A DNA stretch of 37,089 nt from positions 28,037 through 65,125 of the forward strand of contig MNCI01015000.1 of the NCBI GenBank assembly GCA_015680685.1, read 5' to 3'. The translations under genes were made by a program, and so were the position numbers. Position 1 is the first letter of the stretch, and each line of letters opens with the position of its first letter. The DNA is from Gnetum montanum (Eukaryota; Streptophyta; Gnetopsida; Gnetales; Gnetaceae). Below, piece after piece: positions 9,076-18,677 of the stretch. The notes under the pieces are model-generated. The model made no database searches. It worked only from the letters and a program-made list of their open reading frames with translations, and was not told the origin of the DNA.

Positions 9076-9801
9076 CTACATTAGTTTGAGGGGGGGTTGT
9101 TGGGGTTGTACTTGTAAGAGAGGGGATAACGTGGTGACCGGAGGAATAGTGGGGATGGGTATATTGAATTGAGTATCGGTCATAGGGAGAGTGGGAATAA
9201 GAGTGGATGCTTCTTGTTTAGGCACATGTGCTTGAGTGGTTTTAAATGAATGGAGGGACATGGTCTCCCCCGTGAAAGGGTGAAATAATGGGTTCACGTA
9301 AGTATGTGGACTGAGAGTATGGTATGAATCCCCGTATTCAGACTGAGTCGTGAAATTATCTTCTTCATCTTCGTTTTGAGGTTCTATGATGGATTGCTGC
9401 AAGGTTTGACTCTTGGCCATGAGGAGTTGGGATAGGAGTTCATGGTGGGATTCAGTGAGGGGGATGACATCGTAGGCGGTGGAAATGAAGTCATGACCTC
9501 CTTTGTGAATTAACTCATAGTGTCTCTTTACTTCTAGCTCGGCTCGGTCAACAGCCAGTTTAGCTTGGATTTTAACACAAATAAAATTATATTGTTCAGG
9601 CATTAAGATGGTGAATGTGGGATCCATACCTTGTAGTCTTAGTGGCCAATGAGATGGCCCCTGAGGGTTGACCTCACCATGAGTCACTATGGGTTTGATG
9701 GTGGTCATAGGATATAAGACTGACGTGCTAGAGTCGGAGATGGGGAGAGCGAAAATATTGGTGTTTGTAGGGTCCATTTTAAGTGCTTTAAGTATGGCCA
9801 T
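9076..9801 (-). pseudogene. gag: Element A gag N-terminal part
   Basis: A 241-residue open stretch starts with ATG at 9801 (MAILKALKMDPTN). It includes EQYNFICVKIQAKLAVDRAE and a charged helix-like part (AELEVKRHYELIHKGGHDF), then Thr/Pro-rich sequence. The YNFIC block is recognisable in E (HYNFICAKI near 19580) and the YELIH block in B and E, which supports real gag coding. This end of gag usually drives assembly, but I see no motif that proves it. The start is likely because the tandem-repeat leader lies immediately upstream. Confidence 0.7.
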
Positions 9802-9849
9802 GTAAACTAAAAAAAAAAATCGGTTAAGTGTTGGATAGGGAGCAAAAAA

Positions 9850-10085
9850 AAATTCTAACTATTGTTAGTGTATACAGTGTAAACAGGAGAAAATTTGGCT
9901 AACTGTTGTTAGCGTATACAACGTAAATAGGCAAAAAAATTGGTTAAGTGTTGGACTGCGTATACAATGTAAACAGGAAAAAATTTGGTTAAGTGTTGGA
10001 CTGCGTATACAGCGTAAACAGGAGAAAATTTGGTTAAGTGTTGGACTGCGTATACAACGTAAACAGGAGAAAATTTGGTTAAGTC
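9850..10085. repeat. 45-bp tandem array in element A leader
   Basis: Five copies of a 45-46-bp unit, marked by GTATACANNGTAAACAGG at 9870, 9914, 9960, 10005 and 10050, followed by AAAATTTGGTTAAGTGTTGG. The last three are nearly identical. The array lies between the LTR and gag, so it would be in the RNA leader. Translations of it give a repeated peptide that I regard as an artefact. Confidence 0.9.
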
Positions 10086-10268
10086 TTGTCCTGTATGGTG
10101 AATAGCATATAGGAGGCAACGTGTACAAAGGACGTGCAATGTGTACATAAGAGACAGAGTGTATACACAACACACATAGCATATAGTCAGGGGTTACAAC
10201 GTACAGGAAACATTGGCAGTGTACAGGCAACACTGGTGAAACAATGTATGAACGCTGGCCATGGTGCG

Positions 10269-10430
10269 GATCTGCAATTGTAGGGCGTAGATCTGAAGGA
10301 AAAAGATGCAGATCTACGGTAATAGGATGTAGATTTGTGAAAACAGAAGGAAGATCTGGAGTCGCAGAGTGCAGATCTGCAGTAATGGAGTGTAGATCTA
10401 GGATGTAGAGAAGCAGATCTATGTGGATCT
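10269..10430. repeat. AGATCT-rich tandem array in element A leader
   Basis: Nine GATCT sites (most AGATCT) are spaced about 15-25 bp, with linkers such as GCAGTAATGGAGTGT. The array lies just inside the 5' LTR end and resembles the one in the spacer at 4505-4785. Confidence 0.75.
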
Positions 10431-10582
10431 AAGTGAAAGCGGCCCTCCTTCTACTGCCATTTTTTGTACTGTTTGAAATCGTCGATGCAAGGCTGGAATC
10501 AAACAAACACCAAGAGATCCTCAGAAGAAATATAGAAGACCCTTCCTTCGCTTGAGGGCAGGCTAGAATGGACAAAGGCAAA

Positions 10583-10623
10583 GTGCCTTGAATGGTCCGC
10601 ACGTGGATCAAACAAGGACTTCC
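10583..10623 (-). promoter_or_regulatory. Conserved U5 block in element A LTR
   Basis: The minus strand reads GGAAGTCCTTGTTTGATC, a short gap, then GACCATTCAAGGCAC. It aligns with blocks at 16522-16560, 29532-29570 and 18539-18579, all 133-158 bp from the LTR end. The role is unknown; a leader structure or processing signal is possible. Confidence 0.6.
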
Positions 10624-11373
10624 CCAACATATGCACTTTGCAATGCATTGGGTTATTCATAAACGATGCACATTAAACGTAAACCGTAATGTAAATAGGC
10701 ACAATACCGTAAACTGGAATGTAAATGTAAACTGGAAAAACAAAGAAAACTACAATAAATCTGGGCAAAATGTAAACTGTTTCTTATTGAAAAATGATTA
10801 CAGTGTGCATCGGTCAGAACGCAGTTGTGGATTGATCACAAGGCAGATGTTTAGCCCCGGTGGATGATGAAGGGTGCTGGAAGATGCAGGTTTTGGATTG
10901 TAGGGAAATGCAACATCCAAGTTTGATGCCCATCATACATAGGTTGATGCCCAGATCTCCTAAGTGTCCCAGATTCTAGTTTTTTGTGTCTCTTTGTAGA
11001 AATTTCCAAGCCCTCTCTAGTGAAAAATCAGGGTTTTTTTAAAATCTTGGGCATTAGATTCATATTTGGAAGGAGATGAGTGGCTGTGAGGTGAGAAAAA
11101 TTTGGATCGGGAGACAGGTGGTGCATTGACCGAGTGCAGGATACATTACAACTGTACAATGTGTAGCGTACATGCTGGCATATGAACACCCAGCATATAA
11201 GCTTGGAACGCTCAGAAGACTTAAAATTTACAAAAGAATTTATATGTTACAACTAGAATGATGTCTCTGGCTTTTGGATCCATGCTCTGGCCTACTGTTT
11301 TTGGCCTCAACATGTCTTGAAATGCTCTGGCGTGTGTTGTCATCTACGTGTAGCGTTCAGTGTATGAGATTGG

Positions 11374-11856
11374 ACATCAACCTTAGCGTACAGACTCAAC
11401 ATAAACCTTAGCATCAACCTCAGTGTAAGGACTCAGCATCAACCTCAGCGTATAGACTCAACATCAACCTCAGCGTACAAACTCAACATCAACCTCAGCG
11501 TACAAACTCAGCATCAACCTTAGCATCAACCTCAGCGTATAGACTTAGCATCAACCACAGCGTATAGACTTAGTATCAACCTCAGCATACAGACTCAGCA
11601 TCAACCTTAGCATCAACCTCAACGTATAGACTCAGCATCAACCTCAGCATACACCTCAGCATCAACCTCAGTGTACCGACTTAGCATCAACCTCAGCATC
11701 AACCTCACTGTACAGACTCAACATCAACTTCAGCATACAACTCAGCATCAACCTCAGAGTACAGACTCAGCATCAACCTCAGCGTACACCTCAGCATCAA
11801 CCTTAGCGTATAGACTCAACATCAACCTCAGCATACAGACTCAGCATCAACCTCAT
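11374..11856. repeat. 22-copy minisatellite in element A LTR (U3)
   Basis: The plus strand repeats ATCAACCTCAGCGTACAGAC TCAGC (about 25 bp), mixed with short 12-13-bp units ATCAACCTTAGC. I counted 22 ATCAACC-type starts. On the element's strand it lies upstream of the TATA-like site, where enhancer repeats are often found. An open frame through it is a by-product of the repeat. Confidence 0.92.
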
Positions 11857-11994
11857 CAATTGCCATGTTGGATGTCTGACTCTGTACACTGGTGCTTGTT
11901 CCTTGATACCTAAGCACTGCTGATCCTCCAGGGTGTTCGAATACCAATTTTGACTTCATTTTGATGTAGTTTCAGGCCTTTTTAAGTGGTTTAT

Positions 11995-12420
11995 GCTGGG
12001 CTATACGCTGGCCAGCAAGATGTACCCAGCATATACACATGAAAATGCATCATTTCAAGGTTACAACTTGATTTTCAGGTGCCTGTGATGATGTCCAATA
12101 GTTGCCCTACCTCCAAGAGTCAATTTTAGGTGAAAATATTTCTCTTTGGTGCTTGTTTTGGGTCATTTTTGGTGGTGTACGCTGGGATATATGCTGGCCA
12201 ACGTACAACAAGATGTACCCAGCATACACACATAAAAATGCATCATTTAGGGCCCAAAATTCAATTTTTAGAAGGTTGAGAGCTTTTGGGGACCCTGGGG
12301 AAGGTCCTAGCGGGTCTAGACACTCAATTCTGGCATGTTTTGGCTCATTTTTGGGGCTCAAAATTTGCTATACGCTGGCTTGTATGCTGACTAGCGTGTA
12401 GCCTAACGTATACTTGGTCA
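11995..12420. repeat. 186-bp repeats with palindromic core in element A LTR
   Basis: Cores such as GCTGGGCTATACGCTGGCC followed by AAGATGTACCCAGCATA begin near 11995, 12181 and 12367, 184-186 bp apart. Each core is an imperfect inverted repeat (GCTGG...CCAGC). After the first two cores both copies share ACACAT.AAAATGCATCATTT. A lone core lies near 11171. Confidence 0.75.
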
Positions 12421-12627
12421 ATCCCAAGTATTTTGGACCCAAAACATGAAATTCCTGATGTCGGATGCTGATGTAGTCACCTATGGGTCTCAGGGAACTC
12501 TTGCTTATTCAATTATGCTCCGTTTGATGTTGGTTTTGAGGCTTTCAAGTTTGGTCATGCTGTGGACTAGCATGACTTAGCTCAATTGCTATCTACAAGT
12601 GTTAGCCAAAATTTTTGTGGTGTTTCA

Positions 12628-12632
12628 GCATG
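12628..12632. other. Candidate target-site duplication of element A
   Basis: GCATG next to the LTR start fits a 5-bp duplication and continues B's protease frame (minus CATGC after FNG). The other copy lies outside the window, so this is unproven. Confidence 0.35.
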
Positions 12633-13008
12633 CCCCATTGAATGAATTCAAATAAGAAGTTTTCGTGGGCCTAATTTGATCCACCAGGCCCAGCTTGTCA
12701 ACAACAGGGAACAAAATTATGTTAGTTGTGGCCCCATCATCAACATGCACCCTACGAATCCTATATTGACCTACATGAATTGTTATAAACATAGGGGAAA
12801 TGGTTACTTGACCCCTTTCAAGATCAGCTTTAATGGGTTCATCATGAAATGTTAAGTGGATTGCCTGTGGTTCTTCAGCCATAGATGGAAGCATGACAAC
12901 ATGAATGGCTCTTTCCTCTGCTGGCATATCTTCCTTAATAGGAATAGATGCCAATATATAGATCAAAGCCTCACGATGAACAACAGAAGTCATTATTAAA
13001 TTGTTCAA
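12633..13008 (-). pseudogene. Element B aspartic protease, cut by element A
   Basis: A 127-residue open stretch reads LIMTSVVHREALIYILASIP, then the active site VHVDDGATTNIILFPVVDKL and LNSFNG, and is broken there by A's LTR. Element A's own protease has SFNGSRVIVKG at this point, so B lacks the second half of the fold in this window. The Asp of the DDGA motif is intact. The open frame from 13008 continues upstream in the same general order as A, toward the linker. Confidence 0.88.
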
Positions 13009-13680
13009 GCCTGAAGTTGTATTTTTTTGTTTTGAAGCTTGTTTGGCTTGTGTGAGTGCGTTTAGGAAATCTTGTTCACCATCTAGTTTTTTGGTGATTT
13101 TTGTTTCCTCTATACACCCTACGAGACGAATTTCCTAAGGAGGAGAGGACTTGGCTTTTGGTTGGGAGGTAGGCTTCTGGGCTTCGGTAGTTGCTTGTTG
13201 TGAATGCATTTCCTTCTTATTTTTAGATGGTGGAGCCATGGGAATCACTGATAAGGGGTTGGGATTAGGGGAACCTAGTGTAGTACATTCTCTAGTCATC
13301 TTGTCAACTAGGCGTTCATCATGTTTCCTCAGGCGAGAAGGTTGTGATGCAGTTCCAACCATTGGACTTTGAACAGATGTGAAGTTTGTATGCTTTGGCA
13401 CTCTTATAATAAAAGGTGCCTGGGTTGTTGCAACCGCATGTTGGGGGGCCCTAACTATGAAAGGTGTGACAAGCCCCTATGGTGATACCTTAATGACAAA
13501 AGGGGCCTATGACCTAGGTGACATTGAAGCTTCAGCACCACAGAAAGGCACATGGACCGCAAATGACTCATGTGTTGACTCTACATTGTCATCAATGCTA
13601 ATAGCATTAATGGTATATCTTGCATTGCAAACATTCAATGGGTCCTTATAGGATGTTCATAAACTGGTTCTCTGGTCGAA
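13009..13680 (-). pseudogene. Element B gag-protease linker with PFIIRVP-like repeats
   Basis: Four motif copies read on the minus strand as APFIIRVPKHT (13397-13420), TPFIVRAPQHA (13445-13468), APFVIKVS (13481-13507) and SFAVHVPF (13545-13567), spaced 40-65 bp. The part nearer protease (13401-13135) has RKHDERLVDKMTRE, matching A's RECLADRLTRERLEK, then Pro/Ser/Thr-rich sequence. Frame changes are needed to read through. Confidence 0.65.
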
Positions 13681-13699
13681 CAAGACTATTTTCATCAAG

Positions 13700-15942
13700 G
13701 ACCAACTTACCTTAATCAATCATGCATTGGATGTCATCTTTTAGTGCTAACTAATAATCTGTGTCATGGCCACACAACTGGTGGTAGTTACAGAATCTAT
13801 CCAGCCTAAATTTTTGGGCACTGGAGCCTCATTGGGCATAGCTAAAAAGGGGTCTTAGAGCATCTCATAGTATCTCTCATGACATTTATGGGCCTCCTAT
13901 GACATTTTCTTATGTTAAATGCACCCGAAAATCAACAATTGATCCAAAATCTTTAATAGTTTAATCGATAGTGGGGTATATTTTGAGTGATCATTGCACT
14001 CAAAATTTGACCTCAGTGAAGCTTTTTTTGTGGCCATTGATGTTGCAGGTTGGCTAGTTCTTGCACTACTAGAGCTTGACATTTTATGAGTAGTGGTCAT
14101 GGCCTTAGGCACCTTAGCCACCTATTTGTTGTTGTTGGTTTTAGCTTCACCCACCACACAAGCTTTTCCCTTTTCTTTATCCTTCCTTGCATGTGCGCTC
14201 CTGTAAGTTATGTAAGCTAGGTTTCTGCTAGCCTCAACTACATCTTGTATGCTTTTTGTTTAAGTAAAGGCCTAGCTAAGGGATCATGGTGCTAAATAAT
14301 ATAGCTTGGATTTGATGAAATTGTTTATAGCACCCTTAAAAATGGCCAATAGATGGGCTTCAGCAATCGACTCACGAATCTCATTTAAGACAACACTCCA
14401 GCATTGTATGAATTTCTAGATAGTTCTAACGCTTCTTGTTTGACATTCATGAATTGGTCTAAGGTGGCTTCTAGCTTCAAGTTGTACTTGAACCAAGTTA
14501 CAAAGTAACTCAGCAACTCTTCCAGAGTTGAAATAGAAGTGTGAGGAACCACACAATACCAGTCTAAAGCTTTGCCAGTCAAGGACATGGTGAAGACACA
14601 AATAATCCCATGTAGCCATGGTTGTAGTAATAAGGACTTGGATCAAAAAGTAATTAGATGGGTGTTTGGATAATCTTCTCCATTGTATTTTGTGAATTGC
14701 GGAAGTTGTACCCCTAGGAGGCAACATGAGTGGAGGAACGACAGGGCTAATAGGATCATCATGATCAAAGTCCATTACTTGGACTATTTCAGAGCTAGTA
14801 GCTTTAAGTCACTTGACTTCATCGGTGAGGGTTTGAATTAGCTGAAAGGCTTGGTCTAGACTTGAGGGTGTTATGGAAGGTTACATTAGTTGGATTGCCA
14901 ATGGTACCATCAGAGTAGCCATCATTGGTGATGTTGTTGGTGTAGCTACTAGTCGCATTGGAGGTGCTGTTGGAGTAGCTCCCATTGGTGGCATCATCTA
15001 AGTGGCCCACAACCATATGGGTGGTGTTGCCAGAGTAGCTACCATTGGTGGTGCTATGGGAATAGTTACCTACCCTGTTTCCAAAGTAGCCCATAGCCCT
15101 ATAGTTGGTTGCATCATATATGAAGCTTGATACATTTGGGGCTGCATATACTATGGAATTTGAGATAACTAGACAGTAGAAAAGGATGTTGTTTCCCACC
15201 ATGCAGTTGAGGTTGGAGTTGTTGTTGGTGATGGGATTGGAATAGAAGAAGAAATGAAAATAGGGCTTATTTGTAGTTTTGATGTAGGCGTAGTATGTAC
15301 ATATGTCAACATAGGAATCATAGACATTGGCTGTGAAAATTGAACGGATTACAAAGGGATAATAAAGGGCAAGGAGGCCAAAGGCCCTACATGCTATTGC
15401 ATTGATAGCATTTTATGGCTACCTATCACCAGGGAAGGTTTGGGCTATGGAAGCATCATAGTTATCACAAAGGAGGTGGAGGACTGTGAGGCTATGACGT
15501 AGTGTGGGTCACCACCTTTGGAATGGTATTCAAACTCCTCTTGCCCATTATGGAGGGGCTCATCATAGTGAGACATTGTATCTCACTCTTTTGACCCACT
15601 CATTGGAATATGTTGGTTCAAAATCCATTAGAATGTTTTAGTGAGCAATATAATTGCATCAGGAGTGGGAAGGAACTCCCTTCCATCCTAGTGGATGATT
15701 TCAAAATTACACTTTTCTTTGTATTTTTGGTGGTCCAACAATAGGCCCACCTAGAGCTCTGCATAGAAAATTTTTTATCACTCCTCATCATGTACCGTGC
15801 GTTTGGGTGATTGATGTTGTAGTCGAAGAGACTGCTGTTGTGATCGTGAAGGGCTAAGCAGTCACTTAAGATCCACCACATGTTGCAAGGGATGAGCTAT
15901 CTCCAAGCTCACAATGGTAGTTGAGGTGTTGGATGGGTTCAT
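13700..15942 (-). pseudogene. gag: Element B gag
   Basis: ATG at 15942 opens MNPSNTSTTIVSLEIAHPLQ, followed by blocks that align to A: EKCNFEIIH with GREFLPTPDAIILLT, a proline/alanine repeat region, MDFDHDDPISP, LTGKALDWY with SISTLEELLSYFV (14588-14385), a Lys-rich stretch, and a knuckle CNYHQLCGHDTDY in which the final Cys codon is a stop. At least two frameshifts and many stops are present. Open stretches read in other frames here, such as the Asn/Ser-rich one at 14819-15202, come from the tandem repeat. The role would be particle assembly and RNA packaging. Confidence 0.8.
14905..15110. repeat. Tandem repeat of about 30-33 bp inside element B gag
   Basis: About six to seven degenerate units on the plus strand read GAGTAGCTACCATTGGTGGT and variants. 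In the likely gag frame they give a repeated APPMVATP-like peptide; a second frame gives Asn/Ser-rich peptide. A has no counterpart, so this expansion is specific to B. Confidence 0.7.
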
Positions 15943-16418
15943 TTTCACTATGTCAAAAAATATGTGAAAATAAAATTATAAGAAATGGTTGTATACAATA
16001 AATTTTAGGCTAAAATGCCTAAGTAGGTAAGTTGTACAGAAAACATGCCAAAAACGGCTAAGTCTAAAAATGCTGAAAAAATAGTAGTTTGTGCTATTAC
16101 ACATTATGCTAGGAGGGACTGTCATGCTAACGAGGTCATCACGCTATACAGAACATAGACTTTGATGTAGTACACAGTTTTGGGCTTTCTGTCCTATGGG
16201 GTTCCAGGGGAAGCATCAACTAAGACCAATCTGCACCAACCAGAATGTAGATAACTCCTGCACTAGCCTATGATCCAACTACTACTATGGCAGGTCCACA
16301 GGGGTGTTACATTTATGCCTGCCCATTGCTAGTGATGGAGGTACAGAAAGCACATAGGACTACATGTGGAACATAGAAGGAACATGGACGTTCATTCCCT
16401 CCTTCTAACACTAAAAAC
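15943..16418 (-). other. Element B leader between LTR and gag
   Basis: No coding sequence is seen. On the minus strand it begins, right after the LTR end, with GTTTTTAGTGTTAGAAGGAG, similar to A (TGGCAGTAGAAGGAGGG) and E. This is where a primer binding site should lie. I cannot match it to a tRNA 3' end from memory. Confidence 0.55.
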
Positions 16419-16521
16419 TGTAGCATTTGAAAATGTCAGTGGTTGGAACACCCAGAGGTCATCAGGCATATAGCCTAACCCTGAATCTGTGGGAGGGATG
16501 TGTTGGAGAAAATGAAAATAG

Positions 16522-16560
16522 GGTGCCCTGAATGGTCTAGTTGATTAGACAGGGACTTAC
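16522..16560 (-). promoter_or_regulatory. Conserved U5 block in element B LTR, with GTAAGT
   Basis: The minus strand reads GTAAGTCCCTGTCTAATC, then TAGACCATTCAGGGCACCC. GTAAGT at 16560-16555 is a perfect plant splice-donor hexamer and lies in the predicted RNA leader. In the other copies it has drifted (GTTAAGT in E, GTAAAT in C, GGAAGT in A). Confidence 0.55.
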
Positions 16561-17101
16561 ATGGTGTCTAATAACTGTTTGCGAATAGTATTTTTAGAGC
16601 ATTACACATGGGAGTCAAAACAAGGAGGAGTGTAACATGTATAACAACAGGAGTGCATCAACATGAATATCTTAATGCATGTTCATAATAGAAATAAAAA
16701 AGTAGGCTAACAATTTGAAACATATGCTATAAAAAATGAAATAAGAGTTTAGGTGAGAAAATGCACCATCCCAAGATTGGGGGAGCGTGACTTTGATTAA
16801 ATGATGTATACAATTAGTGCACAGTGTCAAATAGGCATAGCAGGGTATCGAGGTAGTATGGTCACAGTTCCTGGAATGTTGCTGATGTAGCACTAACAAA
16901 TGCAAGGGATCCAAAGCTTGCTAAATTGACAGTTGTCACACTATGTGGGTGCGAGATGCAGGTGTCATGCTCAAGTGTGAGAGTGAGGCAGATGTTAGGA
17001 ATGCTCTAATGTTGAGATTTGTCACTCATCAATCCTTTTCTCACCAATCTTTTGCCAAAGCCAACTACAAAAGCCAACCCTTACAATGCTGATTATTAGG
17101 G

Positions 17102-17109
17102 TATTTATA
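17102..17109 (-). promoter_or_regulatory. TATA box of element B LTR
   Basis: The minus strand reads GGCTCTATAAATACCC, a textbook plant TATA box (TATAAATA). Transcription would begin some 30 bp downstream, near 17070, placing the U3/R boundary there and the U5 block within the transcript. Confidence 0.65.
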
Positions 17110-17599
17110 GAGCCAAGGTTGACAAGAGATGTGGATTGGATGCCACGTGTCCTGGGTCCTGCATAGCATGAATGTGAATGTGTCACACTAACATGCTACG
17201 ATCAAAGCATTAAGCTCAATAGTGCTACGCTCTATAGGATAGGAACAAGGACTGAAAATCTACCAAACTATGACCATATTGCCCAAACCACATGTGCCAA
17301 GGTCTAAAGAACTATCATGTACCTATAAAAATTTCCAAAACAAATGCAACTTGGAGCCTACTCTCTAGGACTATGTCTTTCCTACCCTTTTGAGTAGGAT
17401 CAAGTGTAGGAACAACTTTGGGGATCAGCAAGGGGTGCAAAAACAAAGCAAACTACTGATCTTGGTTGCTAGAGAGATGCTAGAGCTGAAATGATGGTCG
17501 ATGTTGAGTTCTAGGAGCTTTTGGAGGCATTTGAAGGTGTTTTCCAAGTGTTTTTCTATCTATGTTTCCTAGCATGACAAAGCATAGCGTGAACACTTA

Positions 17600-18390
17600 C
17601 AAAAATTTTTCAGTTTTGGCCTACTATGCTATCTACGCTACATAGCGTAGCACCTATTTTTCAATGAATTTTGTCAAAACTGAAAAATGCCAATCTAGGA
17701 TGTAGTAAGATAGGCAACTTTAGCAACCAAAAAAATACATCTTCCATGTCAGAACAGCCTGATACTTCCTTGTTTCATAATTGGAAAATTTTTTACCTTG
17801 GCACCTCTGCTACGTTGTGTACGCTATGCAGCATAGCAGAGTGTAACACCAAATTTTGGATGAATTGTGACAAAACTTGCAATTTTTTTCCATGGGACAC
17901 TGATTACAATCCAAGGATGAAGTAGGAAAAGTAGCCTGAAAAGTTAAAAAATTTCCAAATACACCTTCCATGTCTGTTTTAACACTTAGAAAAATTTGAG
18001 TCCCAAAACTGGTGCTACATTGTCTACCTTATGCAACGTATCATAGCATAATGGGCACAAAGATAGAAAATTTGCCAAATTGTTTTGTCCATCTTGAGCA
18101 TTTGTGATAACTCCTAGCCTGGCACCTAGGTGCGCTGGCAACCGGGGCATGCTGAAGAACGTAGCAAGCTTGACAACTTGGTAGATAGAAAATTTGCCAA
18201 ACTATTTAGTCCATACCCAGTGTCCTTCTAACCACTTCTGACTTGACATTTGTGCAAACTAGCCTTGGAAGCATGTGCTACACTAGCTGTGTTGGGGAAC
18301 ATAGTAGATAGACTTAGAAATTTTTTTCAAATATTAGGACTTCCAGTGTGCTATGCTATCTACACTGCACAATGTGACACCAGACTTAGA
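17600..18390. repeat. Palindrome-centred repeats in element B LTR
   Basis: Cores such as CTATGCTATCTACGCTACAT with AGCGTAGCACC recur near 17621, 17812 and 18013 (about 190-200 bp apart), with further, less regular copies near 18270 and 18346. Two adjacent copies also share the following AATTTTGTCAAAACT-like sequence. The cores form hairpins (GCTACG/CGTAGC, GCTATG/CATAGC). Confidence 0.65.
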
Positions 18391-18465
18391 GAAATTTTGC
18401 CCAAGTTTCAACACTTAGAAAAATTGGATGCTGAGTCATGAGAGCTAGAAATTAGTGGTGTTTCA

Positions 18466-18677
18466 CTTTATTCTTAGTGAATTTATAATCAAATTTGTAT
18501 TTTTCATTTTTTATGTTTGTTATCTTATTTTATCCTCGTTAAGTCCCTGGGTGATCTATTGGACCGTCCAAGGCATCCCAAATCTTGTTTTTCATGAAGG
18601 CTCTTAGGATCTAGGGTTAAGGCTATTATGCTAAGAGTTCTTGGTTTCTTCAGCAATTGAGAATTTTAGTTGCTACA
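18466..18677 (+). repeat. Element E LTR, 3' fragment (212 bp)
   Basis: It contains the U5 block GTTAAGTCCCTGGGTGATC with TTGGACCGTCCAAGGCA (18538-18579) and ends GTTGCTACA at 18677, 138 bp later, as in the other LTRs. It is cut on the left by B's LTR start. Confidence 0.65.
18539..18579 (+). promoter_or_regulatory. Conserved U5 block in element E LTR
   Basis: AAGTCCCTGGGTGATC then GGACCGTCCAAGGCATCCC aligns with the blocks in A, B and C, which lie on the opposite strand. It shows that E points the other way. Confidence 0.6.

Larger units (their letters stand above)
1..12627 (-). mobile_element. Element A: Ty3/gypsy Tat/Ogre-type LTR retrotransposon, 3' end outside window
   Basis: In minus-strand order the sequence shows a 5' LTR (12627-10465), a repeat-rich leader, gag (from 9801), a linker with repeated peptide motifs, aspartic protease, a 2.5-kb non-coding spacer, then RT, gypsy RNase H, archaeal-type RNase H and integrase ending at 88. 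The 3' LTR lies to the left of the window. The order with two RNase H domains and a long spacer between protease and RT is that of Tat/Ogre elements (family knowledge). About 12.6 kb is visible, so the whole element would be near 15 kb. It interrupts the protease frame of element B at 12627/12628. Coding frames hold many nonsense codons, so it is non-autonomous now. Confidence 0.9.
10465..12627 (-). repeat. Element A 5' LTR (2163 bp)
   Basis: On the minus strand the LTR starts TGAAACACCACAAAAATTTT at 12627, the exact point where B's protease reading is broken, and ends AACAGTACA at 10465. Element B starts TGAAACACCAC and ends TGCTACA, giving 2047 bp; C gives 2170 bp. The conserved U5 block lies 158 bp before the end. 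The LTR holds the 22-copy minisatellite and the 186-bp palindromic repeats. A weak TATA-like CTTATATG lies at about 11193-11200. The mate LTR is outside the window. Confidence 0.75.
12628..18465 (-). mobile_element. Element B: same Tat-type family, 5' part only, interrupted by element A
   Basis: In minus-strand order it has a 5' LTR (18465-16419), a leader, gag (15942 to about 13700), the peptide-repeat linker and the start of protease, which stops at the boundary with A. The rest should lie beyond A's left end, outside the window. Every coding block aligns in order with A's. Many stops and frameshifts are present, more than in A, as expected if it is older. Confidence 0.82.
16419..18465 (-). 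repeat. Element B 5' LTR (2047 bp)
   Basis: On the minus strand it starts TGAAACACCACTAATTTC at 18465, like A, and ends ATGCTACA at 16419. It contains a clear TATA box near 17105, giving U3 of about 1.4 kb. The conserved U5 block sits 141 bp before its end. Palindrome-centred repeats fill U3. Beyond 18465 the sequence reads as the LTR of element E in the opposite orientation. Confidence 0.7.

Noticed and set aside
9865-10233. Open reading frames with a repeated Cys-rich peptide on the minus strand
   Set aside because: They are translations of the 45-bp tandem array, open in two frames at once; the unit length being a multiple of three explains it.
11671-11913. Plus-strand open frame with a Gln/Ser-rich repeat
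   Set aside because: It runs through the 22-copy minisatellite in the LTR and has no flanking coding signal.
17318-17330. TATA-like CCTATAAAAATTT on the plus strand
   Set aside because: It faces the wrong way for B's LTR, and E's LTR does not extend this far; the minus-strand TATAAATA at 17102 is better placed.
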